64,000 bases of DNA from UBA1426 sp050953365. Lineage in GTDB: Bacteria; Bacillota; Clostridia; Peptostreptococcales; Anaerovoracaceae. Below are positions 17,019 through 25,775 of the stretch, in pieces. The notes beneath the pieces are model-generated. The model saw only the letters and a list, made by a program, of their open reading frames with translations. It did not search any database and had not been told where the DNA came from. Location of the stretch: contig JBMNMN010000009.1 of NCBI GenBank assembly GCA_050953365.1, positions 124,001 to 188,000 on the forward strand, in the 5' to 3' direction. The position numbers and the translations under genes were made by a program. Numbering within the stretch: the first letter of the stretch is position 1; the number at the start of each line of letters is the position of its first letter.

Positions 17019-18185
17019 TTAAAGCGCTTTTACAATTTTCTCAATTCGCTCCAGGGCCAAAGCTACGATAAGGCCCGGAATTACAGTGGCCTCGGTGATG
17101 TCAATACCCAGTATGTCCCGAATTTTCTTCAAACGATACTGGATTGTATTGGTATGAAGCGACATCAGCTTTGCCGTAACCGATGTTTTCATTCCCGCAT
17201 CCAAAACGAAAGTTTCCAAAGTCTCCAGCAATTGCCGCCCTTTATGTTCGCCGGCCTTGCGAAAGGGAGTTAAAAGGTCCATATAGTACTTTTTGATTAC
17301 CCCCCCTTTAAGTGAAATGCTAATGCAGTTTCCCGCCAAAGCCAGTTCGAATTTAGTAAAGCTTTTCTTGTGAGGAAATATGTATTGCATAAAAGGCCAT
17401 GCTTCGTTGATCATCTGATATGCATCCGTTGCCGATTCAATGCTGTCGATTCCGTTGATATAAAAGACCTCTTCCGCGCCGGCCGTCTCCAGTATTTCAC
17501 AAAAGACACACTGAATGACCTCCGTATGTGATGCCTTGAGAGACTTTGCGAGAACAACTCCGTAAACCTCATTTCCCTCGGCAATTTTCAGTACACGATA
17601 TCCCGTATCCGTCTCGTACTGGGACATGGCCTTAAAGGCCGCTTCCTTTTCAACGCCGCCCACCGCAAATACGGCAGCGATCTCGTCTTCGTCGTAGCCG
17701 CCTTCTTCTTTTAGCGTATAGGCCAAACTGCGATTGCCTCGACGCAAAGCCTTCAGAAATTCGGCTGTAATATCCCGCACGGGACTGTATTTCCACATTC
17801 CCATGGCAAGCTCAATGATTTCGGCCAAACGCATGATTTCTTCTTTCGAGTAGCTGTCCTCATTGTCTACCAGAAGCAGGAAGTACTTGGTGCCGTTGAT
17901 CATTACCGGTCCCCAGTAAGTAAGGACACCCTCCACGTTGATCATCTTAAGAGGCCCCGTGCCTACGCCTCCTTCAATCCCACGCCTGACAGCTTCCTCC
18001 ACAGTGGTTTTATGGCGTGTCTCAACGGTAAAGACCGGATTGAAATCTTCGCTGAGGAGCACCATCTGAAAATTGTTATTGATGGCAGCTTCTCTGGCCG
18101 CAGCTTGAAAACTGCCATATTTTTCGAAGTTCAGGAGGTGGTAGATCGTATTGTTGATCAAATTGTTGGAAAAGGTCTCATTCAC
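17019..18185 (-). CDS. PucR/CdaR-type transcriptional regulator
   Basis: This is a cytoplasmic DNA-binding regulator of about 388 residues. The C-terminal 60 residues (LMSLHTNTIQYRLKKIRDILGI) form the PucR-type helix-turn-helix that ends sugar-diacid and purine regulators. The N-terminal and middle parts resemble the sensory and GGDEF-like linker regions of this family, but no ligand can be named. The start is uncertain: a GTG at 18185, about 10 nt after AAAGGGG, is preferred, because the longer open frame to 18353 overlaps the acidic tail of ftsH and encodes a biased Arg/Lys/Thr string. It follows ftsH by 55 bp. Before the ISLre2 insertion it stood next to the mmd operon, so it may regulate it (inference). 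Confidence 0.8.
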   Translation of the reverse strand: MNETFSNNLINNTIYHLLNFEKYGSFQAAAREAAINNNFQMVLLSEDFNPVFTVETRHKTTVEEAVRRGIEGGVGTGPLKMINVEGVLTYWGPVMINGTKYFLLLVDNEDSYSKEEIMRLAEIIELAMGMWKYSPVRDITAEFLKALRRGNRSLAYTLKEEGGYDEDEIAAVFAVGGVEKEAAFKAMSQYETDTGYRVLKIAEGNEVYGVVLAKSLKASHTEVIQCVFCEILETAGAEEVFYINGIDSIESATDAYQMINEAWPFMQYIFPHKKSFTKFELALAGNCISISLKGGVIKKYYMDLLTPFRKAGEHKGRQLLETLETFVLDAGMKTSVTAKLMSLHTNTIQYRLKKIRDILGIDITEATVIPGLIVALALERIEKIVKAL

Positions 18186-18240
18186 ACATACATTTCCCCT
18201 TTCTTTTTTTCTCCACGCCCTTCTCATCATGTAGGTCCGG

Positions 18241-20307
18241 TTACTGTTCATCCTGGTCCTCGTCTTCGTCCTCCGAATCATCCCATCCTTCTTCGTCGTT
18301 CTCGTCGTCCTCGTCTTCAAAATCGCCTTGGTCTTCCGGATCCCCGGCGTCATCGAAATCGTCCGAATCGTCCGCTTCTTCGTCGGCCTCCTCCGCTGCC
18401 AACTCGGCTAAATGCTCCGCAGCCTCTTTAGCATTAGTGGCTTCGATGTTTCTCGCATGCTCATGGGTTTCCGCGATGAGTTCCTCTGCGGTTTTTTCTC
18501 CCGTAAAGAGCTTTTCGAATTGATCCGCATCCAGAGTCTCAAGTTCAAGCAGCACCTCGGCTACAAGGTGAAGCTTATCGATGTTCTCGGACAATAGTTT
18601 TTCGGCTCTCGCAAAGGCCTCTTCGATAATGTTTCTTACTTCTTCATCGATTTCCTTCGCCATCTCCTCGGAATAATTCTTTCGCGTAGAGAAATCTTTT
18701 CCGAGAAATACCTCATCGGAAGAACTGTAATTTACGGGCCCCAAACGCTCGCTCATACCGTATTTTGTAACCATGGCCCTGGCAATTTCCGTTGCGCGCT
18801 CGATGTCGTTGCTGGCACCCGTGCTGATATCGTGGAGGGTAAGCTTCTCGGCAACCCTTCCGCCCAGCAAATGAACGATCCGTTCCTGCATATCCGTCTT
18901 GGTCTGGAAGTATTTGTCTTCTTTTGGAAGAATCATTGTAAAGCCCCCGGCAAGACCGCGGGGAATGATGGTGATCTGATGAACCGGATCGGTATTTGGA
19001 AGCAATCTGGCAACCAATGCATGGCCGGCTTCATGATAAGCGGTGAGTTTTCTCTCCGCATCGCTGATGACCCGGCTCTTTTTCTCCGGTCCCGCAATGA
19101 CTTTAGTTATGGCCTCTTCAATCTCATCCATGCGGATCACTTTGCCGTTTCTTCTCGCTGTGAGCAAAGCGGCCTCGTTCAGCATATTTTCTATATCCGC
19201 AGGCGTAAAGCCCGGCGTTCTCCTGGCCAGCACCTTCGGATCCACACCCTTGTCTAAAGGCTTGTTGCGGGAATGCACGCGGAAAATTGCTTCCCTGCCT
19301 TTAATATCCGGAACTCCGATAACGATCTGACGGTCAAATCTGCCCGGTCTAAGCAAAGCAGGATCCAGAATATCCGGACGGTTAGTGGCAGCCAATATAA
19401 TTATTCCACTATTTTCCGCAAAACCATCCATCTCAACCAGCAGTTGATTAAGAGTCTGTTCTCTTTCATCGTGACCGCCGCCCAAGCCGGCTCCTCTTTT
19501 TCTGCCCACCGCATCAATTTCGTCGATAAATACGATGCAAGGAGCGTTTTTCTTTGCCTGCTCAAACAGATCCCTTACCCGGGAAGCGCCCACGCCAACG
19601 AACATCTCTACAAAGTCCGAACCGCTGATGGTAAAAAACGGAACGCCCGCTTCCCCCGCGGTCGCTCTGGAAATATAGGTTTTTCCCGTTCCCGGCGGTC
19701 CTACCAGCAAAATGCCCTTGGGAATCCTGGCGCCGAGATTTCTGTATTTTTTCGGATATTTGAGGAAATCCACCACTTCCGCCAGTTCCTCTTTTTCTTC
19801 ATCCAGGCCCGCTACGTCACTGAAGGTGACAAGCCTCTGATCACCCTCTTTGTGGAGTTTTGCCCTGCTTTTACCGAAAGACATGACGCCTTTTCCGCCG
19901 CCCTGCCCCTGCTGCATGAAAACAAACCAAAAAAGCACAAAGATCAATATCATGACCGCTGTGGGCAAAATAGATAAGATCCATGAGGTACTGGAAGGTT
20001 TCTCACTGGTTAACACGAGGGTGCCTTCCTCTATTTGGGGGAAAATATGTTTCTCACTGAGAAGCATGAGCTCCACCGCAGAAGGCGCGTAGGCGCTCAC
20101 CTTTTCACCTGATTTCAGCGTGCCTAATAGACTCGTTTCTATGATAGTCAGTTCTTTGACCTGTTTATTTTGAATGTATCTAACAAAATCGGAGAACTCA
20201 ACCTCCTTAATCTGAGGGCCCTGGTTTCCCTGATAGACCCAGGTAATAGCCATAACCAACACAAGGATGATTATATAAACACCGATATTTTTGGCGATTC
20301 TGTTCAA
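18241..20307 (-). CDS. ftsH: ATP-dependent zinc metalloprotease FtsH
   Basis: This membrane-anchored AAA protease degrades misfolded membrane proteins and regulators. The 688-residue protein has two transmembrane segments (about residues 9-25 and 109-131), a Walker A motif GPPGTGKT at 203-210, Walker B IVFIDEID, the second region of homology ATNRPDILDPALLRPGRFD, and the zinc site HEAGH near residue 430. The start codon is TTG at 20307 with AAAGGAGG 10 nt upstream. Odd point: the last 55 or so residues are almost entirely Asp and Glu, longer and more acidic than usual. tilS-ftsH adjacency is a conserved Firmicute arrangement. Three AACCGGTT-like palindromes lie in its leader. Confidence 0.96.
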   Translation of the reverse strand: MNRIAKNIGVYIIILVLVMAITWVYQGNQGPQIKEVEFSDFVRYIQNKQVKELTIIETSLLGTLKSGEKVSAYAPSAVELMLLSEKHIFPQIEEGTLVLTSEKPSSTSWILSILPTAVMILIFVLFWFVFMQQGQGGGKGVMSFGKSRAKLHKEGDQRLVTFSDVAGLDEEKEELAEVVDFLKYPKKYRNLGARIPKGILLVGPPGTGKTYISRATAGEAGVPFFTISGSDFVEMFVGVGASRVRDLFEQAKKNAPCIVFIDEIDAVGRKRGAGLGGGHDEREQTLNQLLVEMDGFAENSGIIILAATNRPDILDPALLRPGRFDRQIVIGVPDIKGREAIFRVHSRNKPLDKGVDPKVLARRTPGFTPADIENMLNEAALLTARRNGKVIRMDEIEEAITKVIAGPEKKSRVISDAERKLTAYHEAGHALVARLLPNTDPVHQITIIPRGLAGGFTMILPKEDKYFQTKTDMQERIVHLLGGRVAEKLTLHDISTGASNDIERATEIARAMVTKYGMSERLGPVNYSSSDEVFLGKDFSTRKNYSEEMAKEIDEEVRNIIEEAFARAEKLLSENIDKLHLVAEVLLELETLDADQFEKLFTGEKTAEELIAETHEHARNIEATNAKEAAEHLAELAAEEADEEADDSDDFDDAGDPEDQGDFEDEDDENDEEGWDDSEDEDEDQDEQ

Positions 20308-20377
20308 CGATAAGGTTCCTCCTTTATTTCTGTTTTGTTATCCGGCCATCTCTTATTCACTTTGTTATGAACTTATG

Positions 20378-20433
20378 AACCGGTTTCATTTGCATTTTAT
20401 AAACCGGTTTTACGTATATTTTGTGAACCGGAT
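20378..20433. repeat. Three AACCGGTT-type palindromes at 24-bp spacing upstream of ftsH
   Basis: AACCGGTT occurs at 20378-20385 and 20402-20409, and AACCGGAT at 20426-20433. The spacing is exactly 24 bp, and the flanks are similar (TGAACCGG or TAAACCGG followed by T-rich sequence). They lie 70-126 bp before the ftsH start codon in a 222-bp gene-free space, where an operator would be expected. No known regulator is recognised. Confidence 0.5.
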
Positions 20434-20529
20434 AATCGTAAAAACAATACCGGCAGCGTGTTTTAATCTTTGTTCACAGATGCTTTTAACTTCGACGTTT
20501 TTACGCTGCTAAAGTATCGAAATATTTTA

Positions 20530-22017
20530 TCATACTAACGGCACATATTCAACACAAACTATCTCTGTTGCGGACTCCGTCACTTTATAATTTTCGTTCA
20601 GCCGATGGCCCACGACCCAGAGCACTTCCCGGCCGAAGCATAGCAAAGGAATTCGGTCCCGTTCCTCCCACGGTATTTTCTCGTCAACAAAATAATCCTG
20701 CAATTTTTTCCTGCCCCTCATTCCCAAGGGAATGATATAGTCCCCGGACCTTCGTGTTCGAATAAAAATCCCGTCTTTTATTCCCTTCCCCGCAAGATCC
20801 AGGCAAGCGCAAAATCGATTGTTTCTATACAACTTAGGATCCGGCTTTTCCTGTAAAATTCTAACCTTAAGCAAGGCATTTAATTCAGGTATCTGCACGG
20901 TATTATTCAAAGACACCGGATAACAGAATGCAGTATTTCCTTTATTTTCATCCTCGGCGTTACTTTGGAATCGGTCTCCGATTTTCTCGATTTGTCTGTA
21001 CAGTTCTCCCTTTCCGTAAGTGAGACGTAATCCATAGCCGTCCGGAAACGCAATGCGATCGCCGGTCCTGCCCTGTCGAAGCAGATAGTCTGCGCTGTCA
21101 AGATGCACGGCAGTCATGTCCTGAAGCAACCCCATCTCTTTTAGGGATGCGTTAATAAGCCTCTTTCCGATGGCAGGATGAAGTTTTTTATAGCCCTCCC
21201 GGTCTATTTTGCAGCTTTCCCCTTCATGGGTTAAGATTTCTTTCGCTCTCTCAACCTGCAGATAAAGATATTCTTTATCTGCCCATGCAATCCCGGCCAA
21301 GCGGTTGAGCGCCGATAGAATGTTTCCGTTGTATTGCGATTGTAAAAGAGGAAGTAACTCCAACCGGATACGATTGCGTGTATAGGCAGGTTCAAGGTTA
21401 GTCAGGTCGATTCTGGGGTTTAGATTGCGCTCTTCACAATATTCTTCGATCTCGTCGCGGCTTACATCCAAGAGCGGCCGAATAATCAACCCGTCATGAA
21501 TATATTCCATGCCGGCCAATCCATCCGTTCCGGTACCTCGAATGATCCGCATGAGCAGAGTCTCGGCCTGATCATTGGAATTGTGCGCCGTAGCAATTTT
21601 CACCTTCGGCGCTTTCAAAGCGCCGTTCGATGATTCTCTCTCTCTTTTTATTTTGGATTCTATCTCTTTCTTTACCTTGTCAAATGCCTCGTATCTTGCC
21701 ATGCGCCCCGCTTCTTCCACAGAAACTTTCTGTTCTGCCGCAAGCGCTTTCACATCATAATAAAAGACATGACAAGGAATTCCAAACCTTCGGCACAGCT
21801 CTTCCGTATAGCGCTGATCCTCGTCCGCCTTTTCGCCTCGCAATTGGTGATTTACGTGAACGGCATGGAGAGTTAGTTCCCATTCTTCGGCCAGTTCCTG
21901 AAAAACAGAAAGAAGACATACCGAATCCGGGCCGCCGGAAACGCCAATGACTATGTGTTCACCTTTTTCGATCAGGTTATTCTGCGTAATGGTTTTCCTT
22001 ACTTTATCTGTAACCAT
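20530..22017 (-). CDS. tilS: tRNA(Ile)-lysidine synthase
   Basis: TilS attaches lysine to C34 of the tRNA-Ile that reads AUA, changing both charging and decoding. The 495-residue reading starts at the ATG at 22017 (MVTDKVRKTITQNN), placing the PP-loop motif SGGPDS at about residues 27-32, as in other TilS proteins. The HVNHQLRGEKADEDQRY segment and the C-terminal TilS domain (IPLGMRGRKKLQDYFVDEKIPWEERDRIPLL) are present. The open frame to 22041 adds eight residues with no support. A TATAAT box lies only 6 nt before the ATG, and no ribosome site is visible, so the mRNA may be leaderless. Confidence 0.94.
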   Translation of the reverse strand: MVTDKVRKTITQNNLIEKGEHIVIGVSGGPDSVCLLSVFQELAEEWELTLHAVHVNHQLRGEKADEDQRYTEELCRRFGIPCHVFYYDVKALAAEQKVSVEEAGRMARYEAFDKVKKEIESKIKRERESSNGALKAPKVKIATAHNSNDQAETLLMRIIRGTGTDGLAGMEYIHDGLIIRPLLDVSRDEIEEYCEERNLNPRIDLTNLEPAYTRNRIRLELLPLLQSQYNGNILSALNRLAGIAWADKEYLYLQVERAKEILTHEGESCKIDREGYKKLHPAIGKRLINASLKEMGLLQDMTAVHLDSADYLLRQGRTGDRIAFPDGYGLRLTYGKGELYRQIEKIGDRFQSNAEDENKGNTAFCYPVSLNNTVQIPELNALLKVRILQEKPDPKLYRNNRFCACLDLAGKGIKDGIFIRTRRSGDYIIPLGMRGRKKLQDYFVDEKIPWEERDRIPLLCFGREVLWVVGHRLNENYKVTESATEIVCVEYVPLV

Positions 22018-22023
22018 ATTGAT

Positions 22024-22051
22024 ATTATACCATATATCCAAGTTCCGTCAC
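22024..22051 (-). promoter_or_regulatory. Candidate promoter of tilS-ftsH
   Basis: On the minus strand GTGACG (22046-22051) and a perfect TATAAT (22024-22029) are spaced by 16 bp. Transcription would start at or next to the tilS ATG (22017), predicting a leaderless message. Confidence 0.55.
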
Positions 22052-22113
22052 CCATTTTTTGTGTTCAGCCACAAAAAACATCTGAAGTGCTGCATGCGAA
22101 AAAATCAAAATTT

Positions 22114-22243
22114 TGTGCAAAAAATTGAGTTATGTGTGGATTTTAGGGGGAATGACCTTGAGATTTCACACACAACTTCATTTTTTGCACAGAAAAGACC
22201 GTTTTACAGTTTCGGATCCACACATAACTCCATATTTTGCACA
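22114..22243. repeat. Three copies of a 25-27 bp motif between tilS and gltX
   Basis: The motif TGTGCAAAAWATKGAGTTAT followed by GTGTGGA appears on the plus strand at 22114-22140 and on the minus strand at 22167-22191 (weaker) and 22217-22243. Copies 1 and 3 could form one long hairpin. They lie in the 391-bp divergent space between tilS and gltX, which has no other gene. Confidence 0.6.
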
Positions 22244-22349
22244 TTTTTCTTTTATTATCGATAAGACCGGTAAAATCCACCGTCCCTCCCCCTCGGCCGA
22301 CTCCGAGTGTCGCTTGCGCCGGAGGGGAAAACGCGACTCCGGATGTCAG

Positions 22350-22377
22350 TTGTACCCAAGAGAAAAATGTGTATAAT
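22350..22377 (+). promoter_or_regulatory. Candidate promoter of gltX
   Basis: TTGTAC (22350-22355) and a perfect TATAAT (22372-22377) are spaced by 16 bp, 31 bp before the gltX ATG. The -35 match is only partial. Confidence 0.5.
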
Positions 22378-22408
22378 TAAAGGATGAACTATTACAAGGA
22401 GGAACACT

Positions 22409-24055
22409 ATGGATTATGCCGCATTGGCGGAATTGCTGTTTCCGCATATCGATAAAACCCCGGAGGACTATGAAACCATTTATCCCGAGAGGCAACTTTC
22501 TCCCGGAGCTAAAGTAACCCGCTTAGGGCCCAGTCCCACGGGATTTATTCATTTAGGCAACCTTTACGGAGCATTTGTGGACGAAAGGCTGGCCCACCAG
22601 AGCGGCGGCGTTTTCTACCTGCGTATAGAGGACACGGACGAGAAACGGGAAGTGGAAGGCGCTGTAGAAGCCATCATCTCTTCCTTGGAGTATTTTGGCA
22701 TACGCTTTGATGAAGGCGTTACCGTAAACGGTGAAGCAGGACACTACGGCCCCTATTATCAGCGCCAGAGGGGAGCCATCTATCAATGCTTTGCAAAACA
22801 GTTGGTAGAAAAGGGGTTGGCTTATCCCTGCTTCTGTTCTGAAGAGGAAATCCAAGCCATTCGGGATCGGCAGGAAAAAGCCGGAGAAAATCCGGGCTAT
22901 TACGGATCCTTTGCCCTGTGCCGAGATCTTGAGTTAGATGAAGTTAAGCGGAATATTCAAGAGGGAAAACCATTTGTGCTGCGCTTTCGATCGGGCGGCG
23001 ATCCCTCCAGAAGTTTTCAAATTATCGACGGCATCCGAGGTCCCCTCACGATGCCTGAAAACTTTCAAGATGTGGTCTTGTTAAAACAGAACGGAATCCC
23101 CACCTATCACTTCGCCCATGTTGTGGATGATCACCTCATGCGCACAACCCATGTGGTGCGGGGAGAGGAGTGGCTTTCCTCCCTGCCGATACACGTGGCT
23201 CTCTTCGAGGCGCTGGGCTGGCCACTTCCCACTTACTGCCACACCACGGTGCTGATGAAAATGGAGGGTGAAAACAAACGCAAGCTGTCCAAACGGAAAG
23301 ATCCGGAGCTTTCCCTCAATTATTACCGCAGCCTGGGGTATCATCCCAAAGCGGTGCGTGAATATCTGCTTACAATCATAAACTCCAATTACGAGGAATG
23401 GCGGCTGGCCAATCCGGACAGCCCTATGGAAGAATTCGAATTCTCCACGGAGAAAATGAGCAGCTCGGGAACACTTTTCGACCTGGATAAGCTTAACGAC
23501 GTGAGCAAAGAGGTCCTGGTGAGGATACCCGACGAAGAGCTCTATGATTTTATGCTGGACTGGGCAAGGGAGTATCGCCCCGAACTCGCCACTCTTTTTA
23601 CTGAAAAAAAGGAGATGCTCCTTCGCATCTTAGCTATGGACAGACACGGAGAAAAGCCAAGAAAAGACCTGATCTATTGCGAACAAATCTTTGATTATAT
23701 CAGCTACTTCTTCGACGATTACTTCCGGATACAAGACGATTATCCGGCTGAGGTTGGCAGGGAGGATCTCAAGCCCATTCTCGAATCCTATATTAATAGC
23801 TACAACCACGGCGACGACCAGTCTCAATGGTTCGATAAAATCCGAGCGCTGAGCGCCGAACTGGGCTATGCGGCAAAACCGAAAGATTACAAGAAGAATC
23901 CGGAGCTTTATAAAGGCCATGTGGGCCATGTGAGCACTGTCATCCGAATCGCTCTCATGGGTAGAGCATCTTCTCCGGATCTGTGGGAAATTCAACAGAT
24001 TATGGGAGAGGAGCAGACTTTAAACCGCCTCCGTAAAGCTATTTCCGCTCTATAA
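22409..24055 (+). CDS. gltX: Glutamyl-tRNA synthetase (long clostridial form)
   Basis: This class I synthetase charges tRNA-Glu (or tRNA-Gln in organisms that use the transamidation route). The HIGH-type signature is GPSPTGFIHLGNLYGAF (about residues 40-55) and the KMSKS-type motif is KRKLSKRKD (about 290-298), with FYLRIEDTDEKR in between. At 548 residues it is longer than the about 470-490 of typical bacterial GltX and matches a form common in Clostridia. Whether it is discriminating cannot be read directly. AAGGAGG lies 8 nt before the ATG, and a promoter is visible upstream. It is divergent from tilS and followed on the same strand by a small membrane-peptide gene. Confidence 0.92.
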   Translation: MDYAALAELLFPHIDKTPEDYETIYPERQLSPGAKVTRLGPSPTGFIHLGNLYGAFVDERLAHQSGGVFYLRIEDTDEKREVEGAVEAIISSLEYFGIRFDEGVTVNGEAGHYGPYYQRQRGAIYQCFAKQLVEKGLAYPCFCSEEEIQAIRDRQEKAGENPGYYGSFALCRDLELDEVKRNIQEGKPFVLRFRSGGDPSRSFQIIDGIRGPLTMPENFQDVVLLKQNGIPTYHFAHVVDDHLMRTTHVVRGEEWLSSLPIHVALFEALGWPLPTYCHTTVLMKMEGENKRKLSKRKDPELSLNYYRSLGYHPKAVREYLLTIINSNYEEWRLANPDSPMEEFEFSTEKMSSSGTLFDLDKLNDVSKEVLVRIPDEELYDFMLDWAREYRPELATLFTEKKEMLLRILAMDRHGEKPRKDLIYCEQIFDYISYFFDDYFRIQDDYPAEVGREDLKPILESYINSYNHGDDQSQWFDKIRALSAELGYAAKPKDYKKNPELYKGHVGHVSTVIRIALMGRASSPDLWEIQQIMGEEQTLNRLRKAISAL

Positions 24056-24151
24056 TATTTTTACCGCGGACGATTCACATTATCGCCTGCCGCTGAATAT
24101 CCTATACTACAAAATCTAAATCTAAAATCTTGGATAGAAGCAGGTGATGTA

Positions 24152-24265
24152 ATGATGTCAGGTAGATGCAATGGGCTCCTCGGTGAAGGAGAAGGAATTG
24201 ATACCAGCTTGCTGTTTTTCTTCTTGCTGCTGGTCATCATATTCTGCAACTGTCGTTCGCTATAG
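24152..24265 (+). CDS. Small hydrophobic peptide (37 aa)
   Basis: This short open frame encodes a 37-residue peptide starting MMSGRCNGLLGEGEG, followed by a strongly hydrophobic helix (about residues 18-31, SLLFFFLLLVIIF) and a Cys-Asn-Cys-Arg end. AGGTGA lies 6 nt before the first ATG. Small proteins with a DTSLLFFFLLLV-like helix near the end recur in spore-forming Firmicutes, and some are sporulation-associated, but no function can be assigned. It lies 96 bp after gltX and before a bidirectional terminator, so it could share the gltX transcript. Confidence 0.55.
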   Translation: MMSGRCNGLLGEGEGIDTSLLFFFLLLVIIFCNCRSL

Positions 24266-24338
24266 CTTAAGAAATAAGGGTCTCGCAAATCTGTCGGTAT
24301 GCGGGTTTCCTGTATGTACGAATGCCAGTACACAAACA

Positions 24339-24382
24339 TAGGGACAGACCCCGCGGCCAAAACCGAATGGGGTCTGTCCCTA
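24339..24382. terminator. Bidirectional hairpin between gltX and ahcY
   Basis: TAGGGACAGACCCC (24339-24352) and its exact complement (24369-24382) form a 14-bp stem with a 16-nt loop between converging genes. The GGGGTCTGTCCC core is also a widespread bacterial palindrome, so the hairpin may be a mobile-type repeat serving as a terminator. A second small inverted repeat, GAACTAAT/ATTAGTTC, follows at 24395-24420. Confidence 0.6.
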
Positions 24383-24456
24383 CTATTTAAATCTGAACTA
24401 ATTCTATATTCTATTAGTTCTATAAGCATTAAATCCGAATTATCACGAGGAGCGGT

Positions 24457-25707
24457 TCAAACATTCCAGCTGTTCAAATACACCTTTTGTTCCTCCGTCA
24501 GACGGTCGATGGTTATTCCCCAAGCCGCAAGCATCCGCTCCGCCACCATGGTATCGATCTCTTCCGATACGTCGATGACTCTGTTTTCCAAGCTTCCTTT
24601 GCGTTCCTTTACATACAGGGCGGACAAGGCCTGAACCGCAAAGCTCATATCCATCACCTCTGCAGGATGCCCGTCGGCAGCCGCAATGTTTACAAGTCTT
24701 CCTTCGGCGATGACGCAGACCTGCTTCCCGTTTTTGAGCCGGTATCCGGTCAGGTTCTTGCGCAGCTCCTTCTTTTCCACCGCAGCCGCTTCCAAGCCTT
24801 CCATATCAACCTCTACGTTAAAATGTCCCGCATTGGCAAGGATGGCCAGTTCTTTCATCTTTAGCATGTGCTCCACCGTTATTACCTTCTTATTTCCGGT
24901 AGCGCATACAAATATATCTCCCAAAGGAGCCGCCGCTTCCATGGTCATGACTTCAAATCCGTCCATAACCGCTTCGATGGCCGCCACAGGATCGATCTCC
25001 GTAACGATGACTTTAGCGCCCAGGGCTTTCGCCCGCATAGCGATCCCTTTCGAGCACCATCCGTAACCGGCTACCACAACCTGCTTCCCGGCAACAATCA
25101 GATTCGTATTCCGCATGATGCTGTCCCAAGTAGACTGGCCGGTTCCGTAACGGTTGTCGAAGAAATGCTTGCATTTCGCGTCGTTTACCGCTATCATGGG
25201 GAACTTCAAGACCCCTTCTCTCTCCATGGCTTTAAGGCGGATGATTCCCGTAGTCGTCTCCTCGCAGCCGCCCCAGACTTCCGTTGCAAGATCCGGCCTG
25301 CGCGTATGGAGGGTCGCCACCAGATCGCCCCCGTCGTCGATAACGATGTTGGGCTTATGTTCCAAAGCCATTTCAATGTGCCTCCGGTACTCATCCTCCG
25401 TTGCTTTGTGATATGCAAAGACATGAAGTCCCGCCGCCGCCAAGGCAGCCGCTACGTCGTCCTGGGTGGAAAGCACATTGCTGCCTGTCACGCACATCTC
25501 CGCTCCGCCCGCTGCCAGCACTTCGCAGAGATATGCCGTCTTAGCCTCCAAATGTATGGACAGGGTTATTTTCACCCCTTGAAAGGGCTTGTCCTTTTCA
25601 AACTGTTCCTGTAACCCGCGCAGCAGGGGCATGTGAGCGGCTACCCACTCGATCTTCTGCCTCCCCGAAGGCGCAAGGGATAAATCTCTCACCTCATATT
25701 GTTTCAT
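24457..25707 (-). CDS. ahcY: S-adenosylhomocysteine hydrolase
   Basis: This NAD-dependent enzyme splits S-adenosylhomocysteine into adenosine and homocysteine, removing the product inhibitor of methyltransferases. The 416-residue protein has the substrate-domain stretch LSIHLEAKTAYL, the catalytic region NDAKCKHFFDNRYGTGQS, the Rossmann motif VVAGYGWCSKG and the end region VMDMSFAVQA. The ATG at 25707 has GGAGG 5 nt upstream; a TTG at 25719 is the alternative, because the 11-bp unit CTATCCTCCAA carrying the ribosome site is duplicated (25709-25719 and 25720-25730). It follows the GerMN lipoprotein gene by 68 bp and may be the last gene of the cdaA transcript. Confidence 0.94.
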   Translation of the reverse strand: MKQYEVRDLSLAPSGRQKIEWVAAHMPLLRGLQEQFEKDKPFQGVKITLSIHLEAKTAYLCEVLAAGGAEMCVTGSNVLSTQDDVAAALAAAGLHVFAYHKATEDEYRRHIEMALEHKPNIVIDDGGDLVATLHTRRPDLATEVWGGCEETTTGIIRLKAMEREGVLKFPMIAVNDAKCKHFFDNRYGTGQSTWDSIMRNTNLIVAGKQVVVAGYGWCSKGIAMRAKALGAKVIVTEIDPVAAIEAVMDGFEVMTMEAAAPLGDIFVCATGNKKVITVEHMLKMKELAILANAGHFNVEVDMEGLEAAAVEKKELRKNLTGYRLKNGKQVCVIAEGRLVNIAAADGHPAEVMDMSFAVQALSALYVKERKGSLENRVIDVSEEIDTMVAERMLAAWGITIDRLTEEQKVYLNSWNV

Positions 25708-25775
25708 TCTATCCTCCAACTATCCTCCAACATATAGGTATCGGGACTATTGCAAACTATATCAAATTAATCGGA

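Noticed and set aside
18186..18353. N-terminal extension of the PucR-type regulator
   Set aside because: It overlaps the acidic tail of ftsH and gives an Arg/Lys/Thr-rich string unlike the family.
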